A stretch of DNA of 51,910 nucleotides from Flavobacteriaceae bacterium bin25. Lineage in GTDB: Bacteria; Bacteroidota; Bacteroidia; Flavobacteriales; Flavobacteriaceae. Location of the stretch: positions 1-51,910 of the forward strand of contig MPMN01000013.1 in the NCBI GenBank assembly GCA_002238525.1. Direction: 5' to 3'. Each line of letters starts with the position of its first letter. Position 1 is the first letter of the stretch. Below, one piece after another: positions 46,874-51,910 of this stretch. Made by a program: the position numbers and the translations under genes. The notes below the pieces were generated by a model. It worked only from the letters and a program-made list of their open reading frames with translations. It was not told the DNA's origin and searched no databases.

Positions 46874-47050
46874 AATATGTCCTGTATAAGTTTCTTATCC
46901 GTTTTTATTGATAGCCGACATCCCAAAGGCCATATGTTTATTGCTACGTTCACGTCAGCTTTCATCAATAAATTACATTCATGGGGTACAAATTTAGATT
47001 GCAATAATCTATTATCTTTTTCCTTATGTCCTCAATAGTGACATCGTTAG
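46874..47050 (-). pseudogene. TnpB C-terminal zinc-finger relic
   Basis: The minus strand reads CHY-stop-GHKEKDNRLLQSKF, VPHEC, then KADVNVAINIWPLG. This matches the TnpB end C..CG.K...NR.SQS.F.C..C....NADVNAA.NI. It has an in-frame stop and lost cysteines. The rest of the gene is absent, and the MITE lies directly against it. It differs from the left-edge TnpB (QSEF, NADINAANNI), so it is a different old copy. Confidence 0.65.
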
Positions 47051-47479
47051 GATTTATATCTTGAATCAACTTTATAGACAAATGACTTATCGGATAAATA
47101 CAGTTCTAATTATTACCAACCGGCACCTGATATCGCTCTATTTAACCCGAATTATTAACATTAACTTCAAAATAAGCCTTTTAATCTGAACCTCCCCCTA
47201 TCTGGGCTTTCAGATGAAAGATTTTCTTGGTATTTGTTATTATTTTGGTTGAGAGTTGAGATAAGTAGATATGTTCATAATTCAGATACTAATTAATGTA
47301 GGAATAATATGGATAGGGATCTTTGCACTAAATTTTTGTTAAACGCATTAGAATAGAGGTATTAATCAATGTTAGAAATTTATTTAACATTGAGTTAAAA
47401 TACTTCTATAATAGAATCATATTTCGTATTATAGAAATCATTAATCCTTTAAAATCTTTGCAGTTTTAATTCTAAACAA
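47051..47479. other. Intergenic DNA upstream of the IS5/SIR2 frame
   Basis: About 430 bp with no ORF I can support. It should contain the left end of the truncated IS5-type element, but its terminal repeat cannot be placed because the right end is missing. Confidence 0.4.
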
Positions 47480-47929
47480 ATGATCTTTTTTAAACCACAC
47501 CAAACCAGGAGTACCTCTTCTTCAAGCCAATTTTTTAAAAATATTAACTCTATCATTGACTGGAAACCTATAGAAAAGTATCTAGTTGACAATTATAAGC
47601 CTGAGAATAAACAAAGAGGTCAAAAGGCCTATAATCCAATGATATTGTTTAAAATGCAGTTGATTTCAGTGTGGTATGGTCTTTCGGATGAAAAAACGGA
47701 AGATTTGACTAAAGACCACATCAGTTTCAGTCAGTTTTGTGGTTTAGAATTAGAAGATAGTGTACCTGACCATAGCACACTATCTCGATTTCGGTCGGAA
47801 TTGACTAGGAAGAAGTTGTATCATCCCATCATGTTGAAGGTCAATAAACAATTATCCGAAAAGGGATTGAAGATCGAAGGTATAGCAATTATTAATGCAT
47901 CTCTTACCTCAAGTCCTTGTTCTTCAAAG
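47480..47929 (+). pseudogene. IS5-family transposase N-terminal part, truncated and in frame with SIR2
   Basis: The first 150 codons are an IS5-type transposase: NPMILFKMQLISVWYGLSDE, FSQFCGLELEDSVPDHSTLS, FRSELTRKK, and then IEGIAIINASLTSSPC, where relatives have the first catalytic Asp (v-DAS-x-T-x-SP; here N). The homology stops at about residue 146 and the SIR2 protein begins with no stop between. The remaining two thirds of the transposase are not found nearby. Confidence 0.75.
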
Positions 47930-49051
47930 ATGGGTTTAGATGTAATAAAAAAAATTACAGAAAGCTGTCATATCAATTTCTTAATAGGTTCTGGAGCATC
48001 AAAACCATTTTTGGGTACTCTTGGAAAGGTAGAATCATTGCTAAATGATTTGGCAAATAGAGATGATTCTGATTTAAAAATAGTCCTTGATGCTTCAATT
48101 AAAAAGTACTATTACGATCTGTCTATAAAGGGGAATATTGAGATTCGATCAGGAAATAAAGGTAAAGATTTAACTGAGACAAAAATCAATTATAACGATT
48201 TCATTCAATCAATCAATACGATATTAATTAAAAGAGGCTCCAGTCTTATTGCAAAACAGATAAACCTATTTACTACTAATATGGATTTGTTTTTAGAATA
48301 TACCTTAGAAAATAACAAACTAGCATTTAATGATGGCTTCACCGGAAGACTAAACCCTGAGTTTGGCACCGAAAATTATAACAATGTAATCAACAAGACA
48401 AGCGTACATTACGAATATCAATCTGAAATACCAACATTTAATTTATTTAAATTACATGGCAGCGTTAATTGGAAGTATGATAAGAAAGCTATTGTTTATG
48501 ATTACGGCTTAAGTGTTTTAAAAAGTATTAACAAGGTTGAAATTAACCAAAACGATTTTTTAAAAATTGAGGATAAAGGAGAGAATTTATTTGACTGTAA
48601 AACAATTGAGGAGTTAGCACAAAAATGGAGTAAGAAAAAAAATAAATCTCATCAAGAATTTATAAATGCCTATAATAATCTTGTTATGATAAATCCAACC
48701 AATGAAAAATTTAAAATCACAACTGTAGATTATACTTTTTATGAACTTTTAAGAATGTACTCGAATTATCTTGAAAGGGAAAATTCAGTGCTATTTGTTT
48801 TTGGCTTTTCTTTTGCAGATGAACATATTAGAGAAATAACCAAAAGGGCGGCGAAATCTAATCCTACACTTACGATAATAATATTTGCCTTTTCTAAAGA
48901 AGATAAAGATTCAATTTCAACCCTCCTACCTAATCTTTTAAATATCAAATTTATTTATGATGAAGATGACATAATTAACTTCTCCTTGGATGTAATCAAT
49001 GAACAATATTTTAAAAAAATAGCACAATCTCTAAAAGAAGAAAATGACTGA
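47930..49051 (+). CDS. SIR2-domain defence protein (NADase) of a SIR2-HerA pair
   Basis: I place the native start at the ATG at 47930 (MGLDVIKKITES, 373 aa), residue 151 of a longer 523-codon frame. The SIR2 fold shows INFLIGSGASKPF (NAD-binding loop), FTTNMDLFLEY, the catalytic His in LFKLHGSVNWKYD, and FVFGFSFADEHI near the end. In known SIR2-HerA systems SIR2 depletes NAD+ on infection when complexed with the HerA hexamer. The stop overlaps the herA start by 8 bp, so the two are co-translated. Whether the fused or the short protein is made is open. Confidence 0.82.
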   Translation: MGLDVIKKITESCHINFLIGSGASKPFLGTLGKVESLLNDLANRDDSDLKIVLDASIKKYYYDLSIKGNIEIRSGNKGKDLTETKINYNDFIQSINTILIKRGSSLIAKQINLFTTNMDLFLEYTLENNKLAFNDGFTGRLNPEFGTENYNNVINKTSVHYEYQSEIPTFNLFKLHGSVNWKYDKKAIVYDYGLSVLKSINKVEINQNDFLKIEDKGENLFDCKTIEELAQKWSKKKNKSHQEFINAYNNLVMINPTNEKFKITTVDYTFYELLRMYSNYLERENSVLFVFGFSFADEHIREITKRAAKSNPTLTIIIFAFSKEDKDSISTLLPNLLNIKFIYDEDDIINFSLDVINEQYFKKIAQSLKEEND

Positions 49052-50960
49052 CCTGAGTACAGTATTAAAAATTGGTAAAGTAATATCAGTAAAAGGAAGG
49101 CAAGTAAAAATTTTGGTTAGTAAATCAAAAAATACATCATATTTGAACTTTAACGGAGATTTAATCAAAAATGTATCCGTTGGAAGTTACATTAAGATAC
49201 ATAAGGGATTTCAATATATTATCGGAAAAATAGATGGTGAATCTATTGAAGAGGATAAATATATTATAACTAAAGAATATAAAAAATTAAAAGATAAAAT
49301 ACAACGTATTCTTCTGATAAGCTTATTAGGTTACTTTGAAGAATCTGGTTTTAGACAAGGTATTAAAGAACTTCCCCTTATTGGTAATGATTGCTTTTTA
49401 CTTACTCAAGATGAGTTCAATCGTGTCCATAATTTTGTTAGAAGAATAAATGGTGTAAAAGATGAAGAAATTATAATAGGCAATCTTTCAAGTGAAAGAA
49501 GTAAAGAAATTAAGGTTGGCCTAAATGGTTTATTTGCGAGTCATATAGGGATATTCGGTAATACTGGTAGTGGAAAGTCATATACACTTGCATGTCTATA
49601 TCATCGTTTGTTTAAACAATACGAGAAAGAGGATAGTTTTAATAAAAACGCTCATTTTTTGTTTATTGATTTTAACGGTGAATATGCAGGTGATAAGTGT
49701 ATTACAGAAGATAAAAAAGTTTACAACCTCTCTACTAGAAAGGAAATTGAAAGTATTATTCAAGAGGATAAACTTCCTTTTAGTGAGAATGCTCTAATAA
49801 ATATAGAGATTATTTCTATTCTAGCTAATGCAACAGAAAAAACTCAAAAGCCATTTATTTCAAGATCTATTAACTTTCTTAAAAAGGTCATTAAATCAAA
49901 TGATCCATTAGGTTATTTCAGACAAATTGTTAAGAAGAGAGTTTCTGATGTCATGCTTATGTCCGATAAGGTTAAAGCATATGTGTTAGTTGATTACTTA
50001 AATATCTTAGTCAACAAAGAAGATATTCAAGAATTAGTTTTCAATTTTGCAGAATGGAATAATACTAACAAGCATTTTATGCTTAAAGGAGGAAAATATA
50101 GGCAGTTGACAGACGACGAAATAAAAAGATTGCCACTATTCAAAGCCATTGATCGCTACGAATTCCCTGAAGATATGGTTTCCAAAGTAATTGATTTTCT
50201 TTATTTGCAACTAATTTCTGATGTCCACAATGATAAAGCAAAAAATGACCATATCAGTCCCGCTATTCATAAACTAAAAAGCAAAATAAACGATCTTAAA
50301 AAAGTAATTAACACTATAGGGTTAAAAGACAAAACTAATTTTTGTGAAAATTCAAACCACAATGGATTTGATTCAAATGGTACGAGGTTAGAAGTCCCAA
50401 CTCTCTTTGGCAATAATTCGAGGGTAATTGTAAATCTTAATGATGTTAATCTAGATATGAAAAAGACTATTCCTCTCTTGTTGTCTAAAATAGCATATGA
50501 AAAGAATAAAGTTGAATATAGAAAAGGAGGTAAAAAATATCTAAACATTGTTATTGATGAAGCCCACAATATTCTTTCTTATACGTCACAAAGAGAAAGT
50601 GAAACATGGAAAGATTATCGCTTAGAAACATTTGAAGAAATAATCAAAGAAGGTAGAAAATTCGGTGTTTTCTTAACCATCGCTAGTCAAAGACCCTCTG
50701 ATATATCAACCACAATTATTTCACAATTACACAATTACTTTTTACATCGATTGATTAACGATAAAGATATTGATACAGTAAAGAGGTCAATTTCATATTT
50801 AGATAGGGTGTCATTTGAAGCCCTGCCTATAATGCCAATAGGAACATGTATTCTTGCTGGCCTTTCTGCACAAGTTCCGGTGGTTGTTGAAGTAGATAAA
50901 ATAGATGATGACTATGAACCTCTTAATAAAACAATAAGACCTACAGATTATTGGAAGTAG
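49044..50960 (+). CDS. HerA-like ATPase of a SIR2-HerA defence pair
   Basis: The 638-aa protein has an N-terminal HAS-barrel-like beta domain (about 1-80), Walker A FGNTGSGKSY (about residues 172-181) and Walker B NIVIDEAHNIL (about 500-510). Later come RKFGVFLTIASQRPSDI and a QLHNYFLHRLINDKD segment carrying the arginine-rich sensor typical of HerA/FtsK ATPases. These form hexamers that move DNA or scaffold nucleases. It is the partner of the overlapping SIR2 gene. No NurA gene is present, which favours defence over repair. Confidence 0.85.
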   Translation: MTDLSTVLKIGKVISVKGRQVKILVSKSKNTSYLNFNGDLIKNVSVGSYIKIHKGFQYIIGKIDGESIEEDKYIITKEYKKLKDKIQRILLISLLGYFEESGFRQGIKELPLIGNDCFLLTQDEFNRVHNFVRRINGVKDEEIIIGNLSSERSKEIKVGLNGLFASHIGIFGNTGSGKSYTLACLYHRLFKQYEKEDSFNKNAHFLFIDFNGEYAGDKCITEDKKVYNLSTRKEIESIIQEDKLPFSENALINIEIISILANATEKTQKPFISRSINFLKKVIKSNDPLGYFRQIVKKRVSDVMLMSDKVKAYVLVDYLNILVNKEDIQELVFNFAEWNNTNKHFMLKGGKYRQLTDDEIKRLPLFKAIDRYEFPEDMVSKVIDFLYLQLISDVHNDKAKNDHISPAIHKLKSKINDLKKVINTIGLKDKTNFCENSNHNGFDSNGTRLEVPTLFGNNSRVIVNLNDVNLDMKKTIPLLLSKIAYEKNKVEYRKGGKKYLNIVIDEAHNILSYTSQRESETWKDYRLETFEEIIKEGRKFGVFLTIASQRPSDISTTIISQLHNYFLHRLINDKDIDTVKRSISYLDRVSFEALPIMPIGTCILAGLSAQVPVVVEVDKIDDDYEPLNKTIRPTDYWK

Positions 50961-51080
50961 ACTTTGGATAATACGATATTGATACTTATATCTGAAGTTC
51001 CTCCCTATTTTGAATTTCACATTCAAAAATTCGCTTCATTTTGGAAGATTTTCAGACGTGATATTTTGCTGTCCGGATTT

Positions 51081-51100
51081 GATTTACCGAGTAGTAAATC
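51081..51100. repeat. Perfect 7-bp inverted repeat between herA and the right-edge transposase
   Basis: gattta c and g taaatc flank a six-base loop (cgagta). No T run follows on either side, so a terminator role is weak. It may be part of an IS end. Confidence 0.4.
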
Positions 51101-51107
51101 TTAACTT

Positions 51108-51910
51108 TCAACCCTTAGGACTAGATGCTTGGATTTTAATTCCCAGCAGATCAAAAGCCCGCTTTCTAGTTCCCTCTAGACCATGAAGGATGACTACCTC
51201 AGGGATTGAGTCTGTGTTGATATTGGGTTTTCCAATAATGCGAATTACACCAGTCAGTTCGTTCATCAAACTACCAAAACTCATGACCTTGTCGCCATCT
51301 TTGTTGCGCTTACGCCTTACCTTGGTTTTGGTCTGGGCTGAACTTGAAGCAGATGCTACTACATCCTTACGCTGGGCTTGTTTTCCTTCCAAATCATCTT
51401 CACTAAACAGAATCGGTGCCAGCTCTTTACGCAAATGATATTCCACATAGTAGGCCAGCATACACAAAAATACATGAGCTTGAACCCGCTTCTTGTGCCG
51501 ATGATGAATCGGTCGAATCTTCAAAGAAATGTTTCTCATCGACCGAAAGGCCGACTCCACAGCAGAAAGACGCTTATAGTCAAGGACGATAGCTTCGTTG
51601 GACGGAGGAACTTCTTTTAGACTCGTCCGAATGGCATAGACCCCATCCAGCTCCGCTGACCGCTCAATAGCCGATTGATCCCGTCCATAGGCTAAATGTC
51701 CCTCTTTGACCTCCAGATGGAAGTACTTCTTCATCTTGTGCTTCTCTACAACCCTATCCACTTTTATGGCTATGGCAGTCTCACATTTGAGGGGTTTTGT
51801 TTTTCGCTTAGTAGCAATCACTATCTGCTCTAAGGCCTTCTCGGTTTTCACTAGAAACTCCTCACGTCGCTTCTGTTTCATGGCTTTCTGAACAGAATTC
51901 TTGCAAAATA
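51108..51910 (-). CDS. IS1634-like transposase, C-terminal part, continues past the right edge
   Basis: The minus-strand frame is open from the window edge (…KNSVQKAMKQKRREEF) to the stop at 51108. The acidic residue region LDYKRLSAVESAFRSMRNIS is followed by IRPIHHRHKKRVQAHVFLCM, the C-terminal signature of IS4/IS1634 transposases. No stop or frameshift is visible. The bases look clearly richer in G+C than the rest of the window, so this copy probably arrived recently. It differs from the decayed copy at 37776-38640. Confidence 0.75.
   Translation of the reverse strand, partial: FCKNSVQKAMKQKRREEFLVKTEKALEQIVIATKRKTKPLKCETAIAIKVDRVVEKHKMKKYFHLEVKEGHLAYGRDQSAIERSAELDGVYAIRTSLKEVPPSNEAIVLDYKRLSAVESAFRSMRNISLKIRPIHHRHKKRVQAHVFLCMLAYYVEYHLRKELAPILFSEDDLEGKQAQRKDVVASASSSAQTKTKVRRKRNKDGDKVMSFGSLMNELTGVIRIIGKPNINTDSIPEVVILHGLEGTRKRAFDLLGIKIQASSPKG

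Noticed and set aside
1-51910. CRISPR array or rRNA operon
   Set aside because: I found no regularly spaced repeats of CRISPR type and no rRNA-like conserved stretches.

Overview
The window is AT-rich DNA that fits a Bacteroidota genome. The signs are a fused E1 alpha/beta 2-oxoacid dehydrogenase, holA beside a lone HsdR-N-like gene, Bacteroidota-style lipoproteins and OmpA proteins, weak Shine-Dalgarno signals and several GTG/TTG starts. All calls come from reading the sequence; no database search was run. Many decayed insertion sequences of several families lie between intact housekeeping genes. This fits a genome under relaxed selection, possibly host-associated or bottlenecked (inference).

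Layout. 1-2095: a TnpB gene broken by a 10-bp duplication, then an IS1380-type transposase relic. 2096-11643: a six-gene minus-strand cluster, the most unusual part of the window. In transcription order it encodes a vWA-like exported protein, a three-TM protein, a tubulin/FtsZ-like GTPase, a 1165-aa protein with a C-terminal actin/Hsp70-type ATPase, a MotA/ZorA-like channel protein with a long tail, and a MotB/ZorB-like OmpA protein. 12045-19814: a coiled-coil lipoprotein, E1 dehydrogenase, holA, an HsdR-N-like gene, a GT2 glycosyltransferase and an OmpA lipoprotein. 19880-22360: mostly decayed DNA with a MITE, one orphan ORF and a tRNA-Leu-like pseudogene. 22361-35051: intact core genes (Sua5, PcrA/UvrD, RecG, PheT, a DUF2007-like protein, a sodium/solute symporter, ABC-F, a TlpA-like lipoprotein). 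35373-37089: a MjaI-type restriction-modification pair.

37776-46873 is a nested transposon complex. An old IS1634-like element was hit by an IS630-type element, which itself contains a 107-bp MITE, and by a 5450-bp IS1595-type transposon (38641-44090). The IS1595-type transposon has 23-bp perfect terminal inverted repeats and a perfect 8-bp target duplication. Its cargo is a type IIG restriction-modification enzyme split by a nine-base poly-G tract, so it is probably a phase-variable gene on a mobile element. 46874-51910 holds another TnpB relic, a SIR2-HerA defence pair whose SIR2 reading frame is joined to a truncated IS5-type transposase, and an IS1634-like transposase running off the right edge.

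Taken together, the window holds four candidate defence modules (the stator/actin/tubulin cluster, MjaI-type RM, transposon-borne type IIG RM and SIR2-HerA) set among housekeeping genes and IS debris. The first has no function I can name and is the best candidate for an undescribed system. A stator pair normally converts ion flow into work. Its partners here are two cytoskeletal-fold NTPases and a surface vWA protein, which suggests an envelope-anchored, energy-driven machine, possibly a relative of Zorya defence.
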